From Mucilaginibacter paludis DSM 18603 (GTDB taxonomy: Bacteria > Bacteroidota > Bacteroidia > Sphingobacteriales > Sphingobacteriaceae), in assembly GCF_000166195.2 (NCBI RefSeq), contig NZ_CM001403.1, positions 2,374,432 to 2,438,431 on the forward strand: DNA of 64,000 bases. The letters run 5' to 3'. A program made the translations under genes and the position numbers. The notes below the pieces were generated by a model. The model did no database searches. It was not told where the DNA came from and was given only the letters and a program-made list of their open reading frames with translations. Positions 53,556 through 62,899 of this stretch are shown here, in pieces; the stretch's first letter is position 1; every line of letters starts with the position of its first letter.

Positions 53556-54175
53556 GGCTGCTGCGCATTAGTGGCATCGCTGTTTTCCAGTATCTGCCAT
53601 TGCTGGATCAGAAAGCCATGCGGGTTATCATCCGTTTTATCGCCCAGGTCGCGTATCACGCCCTGGGTGACCAGTTTGCGAACAACGGTATTGCTTGCCC
53701 TGATCAGTTTTTCTGTGGCGTAACAGGTGAACTGGTAAGGCGCAGTATTGATATCCAGTTTGATGCTGTCAATTTCCACTTCCTGGGAGATATTGGCAGA
53801 AATCAGGTTGTTGTAATAGCCGGATTCCACGAGGTTATCATATTGCTTTTTAGCAGAATTGTCGGCCAGGTAAAGGGCCTTGCTGATTTTCTTTTTGATC
53901 TCCTTATCATCCGGGCTCTGGTCAAAGAAATAATGGTGAAAATCCTTGATGTGGTCGCGGAGTTCAACCGGAAGGTTCGCCTTACGTGTGGAGGCAAATG
54001 CTTCGAACACTTTACCATTATACAGAATATGCACCCGCTGCTGCGCTTCAGTAACGGCCCTGTAGGTCACAAACGACCATAGGCCGCAGATCAGCACATT
54101 TGCCGCGATCAGCACCAGGCTAAAACGCTTGATGTGCTGAAAAGCCGTATCGATATTTTTGAGTTGTTTAAACAT
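53552..54175 (-). CDS. traK: conjugative transfer protein TraK
   Basis: 207 aa. One N-terminal membrane helix (FSLVLIAANVLICGLWSFVT) and a periplasmic domain with LPVELRDHIKDFHHYFFDQS and ISQEVEIDSIKLDINTAPYQ, then FTCYATEKLIRASN. This matches the Bacteroidetes TraK family (VirB8-like). It is 9 bp downstream of traJ and overlaps the next gene by 4 nt. Confidence 0.88.
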   Translation of the reverse strand: MFKQLKNIDTAFQHIKRFSLVLIAANVLICGLWSFVTYRAVTEAQQRVHILYNGKVFEAFASTRKANLPVELRDHIKDFHHYFFDQSPDDKEIKKKISKALYLADNSAKKQYDNLVESGYYNNLISANISQEVEIDSIKLDINTAPYQFTCYATEKLIRASNTVVRKLVTQGVIRDLGDKTDDNPHGFLIQQWQILENSDATNAQQP

Positions 54176-54184
54176 AATGTGTGT

Positions 54185-55363
54185 TTATGATTTACCGGAT
54201 ATCTTGTCTTTGAAATAATCGTTATCATCCGACTGGTCGCCGCCTTTGAGCCTGCGGTAGATATTGCCCATTGCATCAGCCGCCATGCCCGCGCCGGTCT
54301 GCGCCGTAGAAGCAGCGGTACTGGTGCCGCCGACCACCAGCGTGTTTACCTTTTGCAGCATCGCGTTGCCGCCGCCAGCATGGACAATGTAATTGGCCAC
54401 GTTGGGTACCGTGAAATAACCGACAATGCCAATCACGAGAAATACTAAATATGCCGTATCACTCGTAGAAAAGAAAGTGTCGCCTGCTTGCCCGATCTGC
54501 GTAATGTCGATCTTGAGCATATTCTGCTGTATCTTACCCAGTATGGCACCGAAGATATTAGCCACAGGCAGCCACATAAAGATGTTGACGTATCGCGCCA
54601 GCCAGACCGTGAGCGTGTGCTGAAAGCCATCGTAGACGGCAAAGCCAAATACCAGCGGCCCAAGTATCGCCAGCACGATCAGGTAAAAAGTGCGGATGGT
54701 ATTGATACACAAAGCCGCCGCTGCAAATAAAACCTGTAACACCTCGCTCATCCATTCCTTGATCGAATTACGAAAGTTATAACTGGCCTTATCCATGTAG
54801 AATTTTACATCATTTCCCAGGCCTTCAAACATGCCTTCCTTTTCGCGGTTGGGGTCTTCAGGATGTGTGTACTTGTACCAGCGATCCATGTCACCATGCC
54901 CGCTCTCGCCAACGTACATTTGCCATTGCCTGCTTTGCTTGACCGCTGCTTCTTTCTGTTTCAATAACGCAGCTATTGCGTCATCGGAGTTTTTGACCAT
55001 CGCAGCGGTGGCAGTAACCACCGGCTTAAGTACCCCGTTCATCAAAGGGATCACTGCGGTTTGAAAGGCGATAATGGCAGCGCCCAGCATGAACGGCCTG
55101 AGTAAAGGGTAAAAATCCACCGGTTCGGCATTGGCAATGTGCCGCCAGACCCTGGAAGCGATGTACCACAATGCCCCGAAACCGGCCAGTTCCTGCGCCA
55201 CACCAATGAGGTTACCGCAAAGCGGTATCATTTCGTTATAGACATTATCCAGTACCGGCTGCATCCCGCCCAGATAGTTTGCCAGCCCTTCGGCATGGGA
55301 ACTAAAAGGCAAAAGCATGGCCAGTGCCGCAATAAATGCGGTCATTAAAATTGGTTTCTTCAT
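54185..55363 (-). CDS. traJ: conjugative transfer protein TraJ
   Basis: 392 aa. A signal peptide (MLLPFSSHAEG) and about six membrane helices, including LYFAAAALCINTIRTFYLIV-like and WLARYVNIFMWLPVANIFGA segments. The size and topology suit TraJ, the VirB6-like inner-membrane part of the mating channel. The C-terminus is Ala/Gly-rich and soluble. Follows a VirB5/TraI-like gene by 5 bp. Confidence 0.85.
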   Translation of the reverse strand: MKKPILMTAFIAALAMLLPFSSHAEGLANYLGGMQPVLDNVYNEMIPLCGNLIGVAQELAGFGALWYIASRVWRHIANAEPVDFYPLLRPFMLGAAIIAFQTAVIPLMNGVLKPVVTATAAMVKNSDDAIAALLKQKEAAVKQSRQWQMYVGESGHGDMDRWYKYTHPEDPNREKEGMFEGLGNDVKFYMDKASYNFRNSIKEWMSEVLQVLFAAAALCINTIRTFYLIVLAILGPLVFGFAVYDGFQHTLTVWLARYVNIFMWLPVANIFGAILGKIQQNMLKIDITQIGQAGDTFFSTSDTAYLVFLVIGIVGYFTVPNVANYIVHAGGGNAMLQKVNTLVVGGTSTAASTAQTGAGMAADAMGNIYRRLKGGDQSDDNDYFKDKISGKS

Positions 55364-55368
55364 AATTG

Positions 55369-56004
55369 TTACTTTAAATTGTAATAGGCTGCTGTTCCCG
55401 AGATATCATCCTTTTCCTTTTGCCGTTGCAGGTTTAAAACCGCCGTTTCCCGATTGAACGAGCGGAGAAAGATCAATTTATCCTGCGTATCAGCATGAAT
55501 CTGGTCAATCGCCTGTAGACGTTCATCATCACTCATGCGCAATTTACCGGCAGTGATGACCATGATGAGCCGATCAAGGTTTTCCAGGCTCTGGTTAAAC
55601 AAAGATCCATAAACCCTGCCCAGGTAATCCAGTTCCCCGGCATTGAAATTACCGCTGCCACTGAAACGCCTATAAGCGGACTTATATTCGGAAACTAAGG
55701 CAGACTGATCGCTGATGATATCTGCAATTTTGTAATATTTACGCACTTCCGGGCTGACCAGCATTAAGCCATCCAGAAAAGTCTCGTGCAGGGAAAAATT
55801 GCCCTGGGCGATGTTTTTTACAGAACTATAGCCTGTCGAAAGGATGGTATAACCCTTTTTCATATCGGACAGGATCTGCTTGAACTGCGCCAGCTTTTCC
55901 ACGTTCAATAACAACTGCTGAATCTCGGTAGACTGTGCAGATGCACCCTGCAATCCGAAAAAGGATAACACTAGACCTAACAACGCGATTTTAATTGTTT
56001 TCAT
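55369..56004 (-). CDS. VirB5/TraI-like periplasmic protein, paralogue 3
   Basis: 211 aa with a signal peptide (MKTIKIALLGLVLSFFGLQG then ASA) and a helical body: QILSDMKKGYTILSTGYSSV, then the conserved block LIMVITAGKLRMSDDERLQA. It is paralogous to the next two upstream genes. Databases often label this group TerB-like tellurite resistance, but the tra context makes a conjugation pilus or channel role more likely. Its start overlaps the upstream gene by 14 nt and is preceded by an AGGAGG ribosome site. Confidence 0.6.
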   Translation of the reverse strand: MKTIKIALLGLVLSFFGLQGASAQSTEIQQLLLNVEKLAQFKQILSDMKKGYTILSTGYSSVKNIAQGNFSLHETFLDGLMLVSPEVRKYYKIADIISDQSALVSEYKSAYRRFSGSGNFNAGELDYLGRVYGSLFNQSLENLDRLIMVITAGKLRMSDDERLQAIDQIHADTQDKLIFLRSFNRETAVLNLQRQKEKDDISGTAAYYNLK

Positions 56005-56638
56005 AATACCTCCTTACGTTTTGCGTATCGCTTTGCTGCTGCCTGACCTGGATAACCAGCAGCGTAACGCCCGCTGTAAACTGCTGCGTAAACGCATACT
56101 TGTCCAACGTGCTTTCATAGACCTTGCCCAATCGCTCCAAACGCTCGTCGTCTGTCATTTCCAGCTTGCCTGAGATAATGACCAGCTCCAGTTCATCCAG
56201 GTCTTTACGGCACAAGTCCGTAATGGTTTGCTTTACCGAACCGATATACGACTTGTTATCAGCAGGCAATACATCCAGTCCGTCCAGCTCATTAAAGCGC
56301 TTCAGCAGTTCGGTTTGCATGGATAGAATACGATCGACCCGCTTATCGTTCCGTATCACGGGGTTGACTCGTTTCAGCGAACTGATGTACAGCGAATGCA
56401 GGTCAAATTCCCCGCTTGTGATGTCCTTAATGGTGCCCAGCCCGGATTTGGCAATCGTGTAGCCTTTCTCCAGAAAGCCGGTATAAACCTGTAAGGCGGC
56501 GATCTGTTGCAGCAGATACTTCTTTTGGGTACTCGTTTGTTTAAACCATTCCGCAAAAGTTTGTGCCCGGCTAAGCGAACTACAGCAAACCAATGCCAGG
56601 ACACAAAGGCAATACCCGTATTTTTTAATTGACCTCAT
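55991..56638 (-). CDS. VirB5/TraI-like periplasmic protein, paralogue 2
   Basis: 215 aa. Signal peptide (YGYCLCVLALVCCSSLSRAQ) and helical body (YTGFLEKGYTIAKSGLGTIK), with the shared block LELVIISGKLEMTDDERLER. It overlaps both neighbours by 14 nt, so all three paralogues are translationally coupled. Overall similarity to paralogue 3 is clear; to paralogue 1 it is limited mainly to the C-terminal block. Confidence 0.6.
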   Translation of the reverse strand: MRSIKKYGYCLCVLALVCCSSLSRAQTFAEWFKQTSTQKKYLLQQIAALQVYTGFLEKGYTIAKSGLGTIKDITSGEFDLHSLYISSLKRVNPVIRNDKRVDRILSMQTELLKRFNELDGLDVLPADNKSYIGSVKQTITDLCRKDLDELELVIISGKLEMTDDERLERLGKVYESTLDKYAFTQQFTAGVTLLVIQVRQQQSDTQNVRRYYENN

Positions 56639-57329
56639 AAATTTGCTTTAAGGTTTTCACTTCCAGCGCCGATTGAGAACGCTGTATGGACAGCGTAATA
56701 TTCTGCTGGTTGAACTGCTTTAGGTCCGAATAATTATCGTCCATTTTGGCCGACGCTGCATTGATCAGCTCCAGCCGCTTGCCATCGCTCATCTGCGTTT
56801 TAAAGGAGTTGGTAACGATAAACACCTGGTCAAGATTTCGGATACTCGCCTCCAGTATCCCTTTATAGACCGATTCCATGTGCGTCAGCTCGTCCGGGCT
56901 GAAATGCTTGTCCTTATTGAACAGCGCAATCGCCCAGTGATATTCGCGGACAATGTTGGTCTGTGTTTCTGCCAGATGTTTGACCCGCTGATAAGTAGCA
57001 ATCATCGCTTTTACTTTGACCAGCTCATCATAGTAGTTTGCATACAGCTTCCGCTGTCTTTCCGTCCAGTCGGATATCTCGTCCAGCTTAAACTTGGACA
57101 ACTGGTTCTCCACCGTTTTTTGGGCGTTTTGCAGCCAGATGGTCTGATTTTGCAGGCGCTGCACCTTCAGGTCTATGGCCTTGACCACTTTTTTGATTGC
57201 CGCCTTGATCACCTCTGCAATTATCACCTGTGCATTCGCCCCGGAGGGCAAAGCCACAAGTACGGTTGTGGCACTCAGCGGCAGAACAACCATATAGGTT
57301 CTTATCATTCTCTTTAGTTTATTTCTCAT
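56625..57329 (-). CDS. VirB5/TraI-like conjugative transfer protein, paralogue 1
   Basis: 234 aa. Signal peptide (LSATTVLVALPSGANA) and a long coiled-coil-like body (IDLKVQRLQNQTIWLQNAQK). The C-terminal block NSFKTQMSDGKRLELINAAS is shared with the other two paralogues. It matches the DUF4141/TraI-type proteins of Bacteroidetes conjugative transposons. It follows the lipoprotein gene by 10 bp and is the most divergent of the three. Confidence 0.68.
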   Translation of the reverse strand: MRNKLKRMIRTYMVVLPLSATTVLVALPSGANAQVIIAEVIKAAIKKVVKAIDLKVQRLQNQTIWLQNAQKTVENQLSKFKLDEISDWTERQRKLYANYYDELVKVKAMIATYQRVKHLAETQTNIVREYHWAIALFNKDKHFSPDELTHMESVYKGILEASIRNLDQVFIVTNSFKTQMSDGKRLELINAASAKMDDNYSDLKQFNQQNITLSIQRSQSALEVKTLKQIYEVN

Positions 57330-57339
57330 AAATACTTTG

Positions 57340-57726
57340 TTAATTGACTCGCCGGTAACGGCTGCGCTCTAAAACCAATATTCCTTTTCCAAAAGTCAGC
57401 GTGCGGCCCTTACGGCTTTCGGTCATCACCCTGGCACCAGGGTCATAAACTGCTTGCCATTCCTCTACATGCCATTGCAGTTTGCTTGGCTTGCCATCTT
57501 CAGCGATCTCGCGGTAACCCGTTTTCCGGTGGATGGTATACTGCTGACCCTGCACATGCTCTACTTGTAAGGTGTCGTCAGCAATACTGAACTCGCCGGA
57601 AGCATGGTTGACATAAGTGCCGTTAAAATCAGGCTGGGAATGGCAACCGAAAAGGAAAATAAATAGTACAGCGATAAGCGCCAGTCCGACGTTTTTTGTA
57701 AATGTTGTTTTGAATACTAGTTCCAT
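57340..57726 (-). CDS. conjugation-linked lipoprotein
   Basis: 128 aa. Signal and lipobox (IAVLFIFLFGC, then HSQPDFNGTYVNH). The mature part is a small beta domain (QQYTIHRKTGYREIAEDGKP). It lies 19 bp after traG. It could anchor the mating channel to the outer membrane or act in surface exclusion; neither is shown by the sequence. Confidence 0.65.
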   Translation of the reverse strand: MELVFKTTFTKNVGLALIAVLFIFLFGCHSQPDFNGTYVNHASGEFSIADDTLQVEHVQGQQYTIHRKTGYREIAEDGKPSKLQWHVEEWQAVYDPGARVMTESRKGRTLTFGKGILVLERSRYRRVN

Positions 57727-57745
57727 AATGAATTAATTTAAATGG

Positions 57746-60217
57746 TTAAAAAATCTTCGCTCCGTTACGGAGCTCAGCCGCAAGTACGGCGATCCCTTTA
57801 CGGATATCGCCGTACTTTGCGGCGTATTCCTGTACTTTCATCTTTTCCTTTTCTTCGGTTGAATAGCAGAGGTATTCTTCCAGGCTAACCTCTGTACGGT
57901 ACACCTTGCTCTGCTGGCCGCCGAGTGAAATGAACACCTCTTTGTACTTTTTGGTCGGGTCATTGGCCTTGTTCATAGAAAGGATCTGCGCCTTTTCCTT
58001 ACCGGTCAAACCCATGAGCGCCTGTACATCGTCAAACTTGTTCTGGTACTTGCTCTGGTCCAGCAGGATCTTACAGTCAGAGTTATTGATGATGGCCTGC
58101 TTAACGATGGGCGATGAAATGATATCCTCGATCTCCTGGGTAACGACTACCGCCTCACCGAAAAACTTACGCACCGTTTTAAACAAATATTTAATGTACT
58201 CTGCTGTACCTTCACGGGAGATCGCTTTCCACACTTCTTCCAGTAAGATCATCTTACGCACACCCTTCAGCTTGCGCATTTTGGAGATGAATACCTCCAT
58301 GATGATGATCGTTACGATAGGCAGCAAAATGGCATGCTCCTTTATCTCGTCCAGCTCGAAAACGATAAAGCGCTCGTTAAGCAGGTCAAGGTTACTGGTG
58401 GCATTCAGCAAATAATCAAACTCACCGCCTTTATAGTAAGGATTCAGTACATACAGGAAATTATCGACATCAAAATTTCGTTCCTGCACTTTACCATCTT
58501 CCAACACTTGCAGGTATTCCTCCATCAGGAATTCATAAAAGGAATTAAAACAAGGGAATACATCAGGATGCAAACCCAAATACTCATAATAAAGGGTCAG
58601 CGCATTGGATATGGCCACATACTCTGAGCGGGTATAGCTTTCGTCATCCTTTTTCCAAAGCGTCATTAGCAAAGTTTTGATGCTCTCCTTTTTTTCGGTA
58701 TCCAGCGTATCGCCTTCAGCGATATAAAAAGGATTAAAACGGATGGGCGATTTCTCCGAATAGGTAAAATAATAGCCGCCCATCAGGTCGCAAAGCCCTT
58801 TATAACTGTGGCCTACATCCACCAGAACGACGTGCGCACCCTGCTCGTAGTAAGAACGCACCATGTGATTGGTAAAAAAACTCTTACCCGAACCGCTCGG
58901 GCCGATGATAAATTTATTGCGATTGGTCGTCCAGCCCCGAAGGATCGGTTCATCTGATATATCCACATGCAAGGGGTAACCCGAAGTGCGGTCGCCCAGC
59001 CGGATGCCGAAAGGCGACATGGAGGAACGGTAACTCGTTTCCATGTTGAAGAAACAAACGGCCTGCTCCGCAAAAGTGTCGAAGGTGTCATTCATCGGGA
59101 AATCCGCCGCATTTCCCGGCATCCCCGCGAACCAAATCTGTGCCGCGCCATCGGTTTCCTGCTTACAGACCGCATCCATCGAAGCCATAGCAGAGCCTAC
59201 TTTATTCCGCAATTCTGCCAGCTCGGAAACATTATCCGCCCAAGCCAAAACGTTAAAATGTGCCTTGACCGGAAGGCGCTGTTGCCCAATGGCCTCATTC
59301 AGGAAATCATTGCAGGCATCCCGCGAGATCGCGTTCTCCCTGGAATAAGCGGATAGCGATTGTAAACGCAGCTTTTTCGCTTCCAGCGCCTTGATCGTTT
59401 TATGGGCATCGCCAATAAACAGGTACTGGCTGTAAATGTGGTTACAGTCCAGGAACTGTCCGAGCGGAGAAGCAAACCCAATACTGTATTTACTGCGGTC
59501 CGTGGAATACTTATCATAGTTGATACGACTCCCGCAAAAGGCAGGCAAGTCGGCAGCATCCGATAAGGTATACAGTTCGCAATGCTGGTCACCAACCCGC
59601 AAGCCATCACGTAAATGAATGTCCCTGATCACCGGCTGCTGATTCGGTCGTAACAGGAACAGGTATTTTTCAATGATACCCGCCGTGTTAGCCGTGCCAC
59701 ATAATTCCGGCTCCAAAAGTCGCCGCATACTCATCAAGCCGCTGTCCGCTATGATCCGCTCAAACTGCCCGCAGGCCGAAACAAAATCTTTGTAGCGTTT
59801 TTCATCTTTCACCTCCACAGGAGAGATCGACTTGCGCAGGATATTGGCATATGCTGAAGATGACAGCTTACGAGCCAGCGGCTTTAAGGTAATGAACAGG
59901 AAACACTCATGGTCTAAGTACGGTCTTTCGTTAAAGAACCGCTCCGAGGCCAAAGACAATACACCATCACCTGCCCGCACGAAATCCGCCTTTACTTTAC
60001 CTTTAGTGTACCAGTCTGCTTTATGCAACACGGTATCGGGCAACAACACCCTGACCGCTTTTACCATGGCCAAATGCTGCGCCTCGAAATTCTGTTGCGA
60101 AAGCGTACCCGTTTCGGCGTGTTCCACCCGCCATGCAAACGTGATATCGCCTGACATGGAGATCATGGCATCCCGTTCTACTTTCCAGACCGGCAGTATT
60201 TTTTCGATCTCTATCAT
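57746..60217 (-). CDS. traG: TraG-type conjugative transfer ATPase (VirB4-like)
   Basis: 823 aa. The ATPase half shows Walker A IIGPSGSGKSFFTNH near 440 and Walker B VRKMILLEEVWKAISREGT near 645. The N-terminal half is the usual cytoplasmic/membrane-associated domain (PVWKVERDAMISMSGDITFA). It powers assembly of the mating channel. Length and motifs are normal and intact, so the transfer apparatus could work. The start overlaps the traF stop by 4 nt. Confidence 0.93.
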   Translation of the reverse strand: MIEIEKILPVWKVERDAMISMSGDITFAWRVEHAETGTLSQQNFEAQHLAMVKAVRVLLPDTVLHKADWYTKGKVKADFVRAGDGVLSLASERFFNERPYLDHECFLFITLKPLARKLSSSAYANILRKSISPVEVKDEKRYKDFVSACGQFERIIADSGLMSMRRLLEPELCGTANTAGIIEKYLFLLRPNQQPVIRDIHLRDGLRVGDQHCELYTLSDAADLPAFCGSRINYDKYSTDRSKYSIGFASPLGQFLDCNHIYSQYLFIGDAHKTIKALEAKKLRLQSLSAYSRENAISRDACNDFLNEAIGQQRLPVKAHFNVLAWADNVSELAELRNKVGSAMASMDAVCKQETDGAAQIWFAGMPGNAADFPMNDTFDTFAEQAVCFFNMETSYRSSMSPFGIRLGDRTSGYPLHVDISDEPILRGWTTNRNKFIIGPSGSGKSFFTNHMVRSYYEQGAHVVLVDVGHSYKGLCDLMGGYYFTYSEKSPIRFNPFYIAEGDTLDTEKKESIKTLLMTLWKKDDESYTRSEYVAISNALTLYYEYLGLHPDVFPCFNSFYEFLMEEYLQVLEDGKVQERNFDVDNFLYVLNPYYKGGEFDYLLNATSNLDLLNERFIVFELDEIKEHAILLPIVTIIIMEVFISKMRKLKGVRKMILLEEVWKAISREGTAEYIKYLFKTVRKFFGEAVVVTQEIEDIISSPIVKQAIINNSDCKILLDQSKYQNKFDDVQALMGLTGKEKAQILSMNKANDPTKKYKEVFISLGGQQSKVYRTEVSLEEYLCYSTEEKEKMKVQEYAAKYGDIRKGIAVLAAELRNGAKIF

Positions 60218-60549
60218 ACGCCCACCTTTCCCGACGAACGCAGCGTCGTAAATACCCGCCTGGAACTGAACCTTACATAATTCGGCAGCCCACGTTTGGC
60301 CATATACTTTTCCAAGCCATTAACACCGAAGCGTTTAGATAGGCGATTGACAGAAAAGAACAAACCGCCACCCAGGGCAAATACCAGCGGCACAATGACC
60401 ATCAGGCCGGTACCCAGCAGGTAAAGGATAATAAAGGTTAGCAGCAGTACGACCAGCCCGACCGCCAGGTAGGCGATATACTGGCCGTATAGGCCCCGGA
60501 ATTCTATGGGTTTATTAATCCCCTTATTAATTTGATATACTGTACTCAT
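60214..60549 (-). CDS. traF: conjugative transfer protein TraF (DUF4133)
   Basis: 111 aa. Starts YQINKGINKPIEFRGLYGQY and has two membrane helices (YLAVGLVVLLLTFIILYLLG and VIVPLVFALGGGLFFSVNRL), the DUF4133/TraF pattern and a VirB3-like topology. It overlaps traG by 4 nt and lies 100 bp downstream of traE. Confidence 0.88.
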   Translation of the reverse strand: MSTVYQINKGINKPIEFRGLYGQYIAYLAVGLVVLLLTFIILYLLGTGLMVIVPLVFALGGGLFFSVNRLSKRFGVNGLEKYMAKRGLPNYVRFSSRRVFTTLRSSGKVGV

Positions 60550-60649
60550 TTACGTAAAATTTTAAGATCACCGGCAGGCAAAGCCGCAGCGCCATTCTTA
60601 GCCAGGCTTTGCGCCCCGCCTGCCATGATCTGTGAATCATTAATCCGAC

Positions 60650-61021
60650 TTATATTCCAAAGAAGGATTTTAGTACCGTAGCTACTACTACTAAAAAGAT
60701 ACAAGAGCCAAACCAGGCCGCTGCCACCTTATTGGTGTCCGGCTCGCCGGCATTCCACTTATTGAACACTTTCACCGCACCGATAAGGCCCACAACCGCG
60801 CCAATGGCATACATCAGGTTACAACCTGAATCAAAGTAGCCTTTGACCTTATTGGTCGCTTCATTTATCCCTGCCGCGCCGTCCTGGCAATAAGCAGTCA
60901 CACTGCAAAGCATCTGGTACACGCAAAGCGTTACCGTTAATAGCCATCCTTTGACAAACAATTGCTTTTTCCTGCTGTGTACACTTTCAGGCTTCACCTG
61001 AACTTTTAATTTTTTCATCAT
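60650..61021 (-). CDS. traE: conjugative transfer protein TraE (DUF4134)
   Basis: 123 aa from ATG 61021 (MMKKLKVQVKPESVHSRKKQ); an upstream in-frame ATG at 61105 adds a non-conserved stretch, so 61021 is preferred. A signal-like helix (WLLTVTLCVYQMLCSVTAYC) precedes the DUF4134 core: INEATNKVKGYFDSGCNLMY then AIGAVVGLIGAVKVFNKWNA. This is the VirB2-like pilin position of the Bacteroidetes tra operon. Confidence 0.85.
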   Translation of the reverse strand: MMKKLKVQVKPESVHSRKKQLFVKGWLLTVTLCVYQMLCSVTAYCQDGAAGINEATNKVKGYFDSGCNLMYAIGAVVGLIGAVKVFNKWNAGEPDTNKVAAAWFGSCIFLVVVATVLKSFFGI

Positions 61022-61124
61022 GCTGTCTTTGTTTAGTTTTCCAAATCGGCAGTACCTCGATGTACCGCCTGTTTTTTCGGAATGGAAACCAAACCCGACC
61101 CGCAATTAAAAAAGGCCAAAAGAA

Positions 61125-61625
61125 CTATACCCAAAGGCTGTCCAGTTCATCATCGGACAAAAAGAAGGGCACATGCTCCCGGATAAAAGCATTGATCGCG
61201 GACAGCGCCGGACTGGAAGCAACCGCAGGGTACTTGCTTTTTACCAGGGCGAAAAGAGACAGGAAATACTCCTTACCGCCGTCTTCTTTCTCCAGGATGC
61301 TGCAAATGGATTTCACTTCCTCCTGCACATCTGCCAGCAGCCCAAGCTGTTCGTCCTTGTCCACGAAAGAAAAATCCTCCGCTGATACCAATGCTACGCC
61401 TTCATCCAAAACAGACTTGCCCATCAGATCATCCGGTGACGAATCCTCAAATTCTTCCACCTCATTTTGCCAGCTATGCGGTAAAGGTTCGGCATCGGCC
61501 TTACTGCCCGACAACAAGCCGAAGACTTCTTTACGATAAAACAGCAGCCCGATCACCAGGAACCAAAACAGGCTGAACACGCTTGCGGCCAGTAAAAAGT
61601 CCGGCCATGAAAATGATTTTAACAT
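61125..61625 (-). CDS. single-pass membrane protein upstream of traE
   Basis: 166 aa. One N-terminal membrane helix (FLLAASVFSLFWFLVIGLLF) and an acidic cytoplasmic or periplasmic tail (EVEEFEDSSPDDLMGK, then ILEKEDGGKEYFLSLFALVK). No named domain. It lies just upstream of traE and is co-oriented, as similar small proteins do in related elements. Confidence 0.6.
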   Translation of the reverse strand: MLKSFSWPDFLLAASVFSLFWFLVIGLLFYRKEVFGLLSGSKADAEPLPHSWQNEVEEFEDSSPDDLMGKSVLDEGVALVSAEDFSFVDKDEQLGLLADVQEEVKSICSILEKEDGGKEYFLSLFALVKSKYPAVASSPALSAINAFIREHVPFFLSDDELDSLWV

Positions 61626-61744
61626 AAGATTGTTGTTTATTATTCCGGCGGCTCCATTGCCCCCGGATCACAAAATCAAAGGTCAGGAAGCCGGAAACAG
61701 GCTTATCAGTAGTACTGATGAATAAATCTCAAACCGCCTTAACA

Positions 61745-62659
61745 CTAATTTAAACGGCCATTTCCCAACAGTTCATCCGGGTCAAACGCATCGTCTTCGT
61801 CCAGATAGGCAATAAAAGCCGCCTGTAAAAAATCGAAGAAATGCGTGCGCGAAATCCTTTTGCGCCGTTTGATCTCGGCCAGCTTATTGGCCGGGTTGAC
61901 GATCTTCAAGCCAAAACTTTCATTCAACCAGCGGAAAATCTCCGCCAGGGTCGCTTTCCCGTCATTCAACTGTTTAGAGAGATAAATCCCATAACCCAAT
62001 TCCACCACATTGATCAATTCGCCCGTCCATTCAAACCATTTTTTACCGGCAATCGCAGGCATACCCGTAGCGCCCATAATGCCGTTGCCGACGCCCGGAA
62101 CCGGGCAGTCAAGCGCCGACAGCTCGTTCAGGATATATTCCTGCAACATTTCATAGGCGATAAATTTGGAAAAGAGGTAATCCCCGTTGGTGGAGTAATC
62201 AGGGTCTAATTCCGGCACATCATGCAGTAAAGGCGAAGCCATGACCGCACCTGGAATAAACAAAGCTTCATCCATTTCTGTGAAACCCGAACGGTAGTAT
62301 TCATAATAAAAAGCATGCTGATTAAAATAGCGCAGGATAAATTCCAGTTCCTCCAGGTAGAATTTGCGGAGGATATCCGGCGGACCTGCCGGTCTCTGGG
62401 ACAGTAGGGTATACAAGGCCACATGGTAGATCTTTAAAGCATAATACTCCGGTTTCTCGAACTTATAAAAATAGATCTGTTCCAGTTTCTCTTTAAATGG
62501 ATTCGCCAGCACCGAAGTCCTGACATCCTTTAAGTATTCCCTGATCAGGGCAATCGCCTCGTTGAACTTTTCCACCAGACCCAGGTCATCGTTACCAGAG
62601 ATCACTTTCAGCTTGCCCCGCAGTTCACGAAACGCCACTTTGAAATTGTTTTTACGCAT
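61745..62659 (-). CDS. rteC: RteC-like regulator of conjugative element excision
   Basis: 304 aa. The helical body (LEQIYFYKFEKPEYYALKIY, then EELEFILRYFNQHAFYYEYY then RSGFTEMDEALF) and the C-terminal EIFRWLNESFGLKIVNPANK match the RteC family, known from CTnDOT as the activator of excision genes. Here it lies between the tra module and a LuxR-type gene, without the RteA/RteB two-component genes in view. The substrate DNA sites are unknown. Confidence 0.82.
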   Translation of the reverse strand: MRKNNFKVAFRELRGKLKVISGNDDLGLVEKFNEAIALIREYLKDVRTSVLANPFKEKLEQIYFYKFEKPEYYALKIYHVALYTLLSQRPAGPPDILRKFYLEELEFILRYFNQHAFYYEYYRSGFTEMDEALFIPGAVMASPLLHDVPELDPDYSTNGDYLFSKFIAYEMLQEYILNELSALDCPVPGVGNGIMGATGMPAIAGKKWFEWTGELINVVELGYGIYLSKQLNDGKATLAEIFRWLNESFGLKIVNPANKLAEIKRRKRISRTHFFDFLQAAFIAYLDEDDAFDPDELLGNGRLN

Positions 62660-62872
62660 ATATGATGATTTAAATAAACCTGCTGACGCCCGGAGGCTAC
62701 CATTAGAAAATCAGCAGAACGAGTATCATTTGACCATAGGCATATTCGTATTGGTTATTGCCAAATGTGCGTTCAAATCCCATAAAAAAACAATAGTGAA
62801 AGTTCACGATTTGTAACAGACACGCGTCAAAACAGCGTAGAGAGGGGACAATTCAGGGATTATCCCCATAAA

Positions 62873-62899
62873 AAAAACCGTGCTATTGTCCCGGTTTTT
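62873..62899 (-). terminator. terminator overlapping the end of the LuxR-type gene
   Basis: Stem AAAAACCG / CGGTTTTT with a T8 tail on the reverse strand. It starts within the last codons of the LuxR-type gene at 62883 and ends just beyond it. Confidence 0.7.

Noticed and set aside
55369..56638. Tellurite-resistance (TerB) genes
   Set aside because: They have signal peptides, lie inside the tra operon and are chained to a TraI-like gene. Conjugation is the better explanation.
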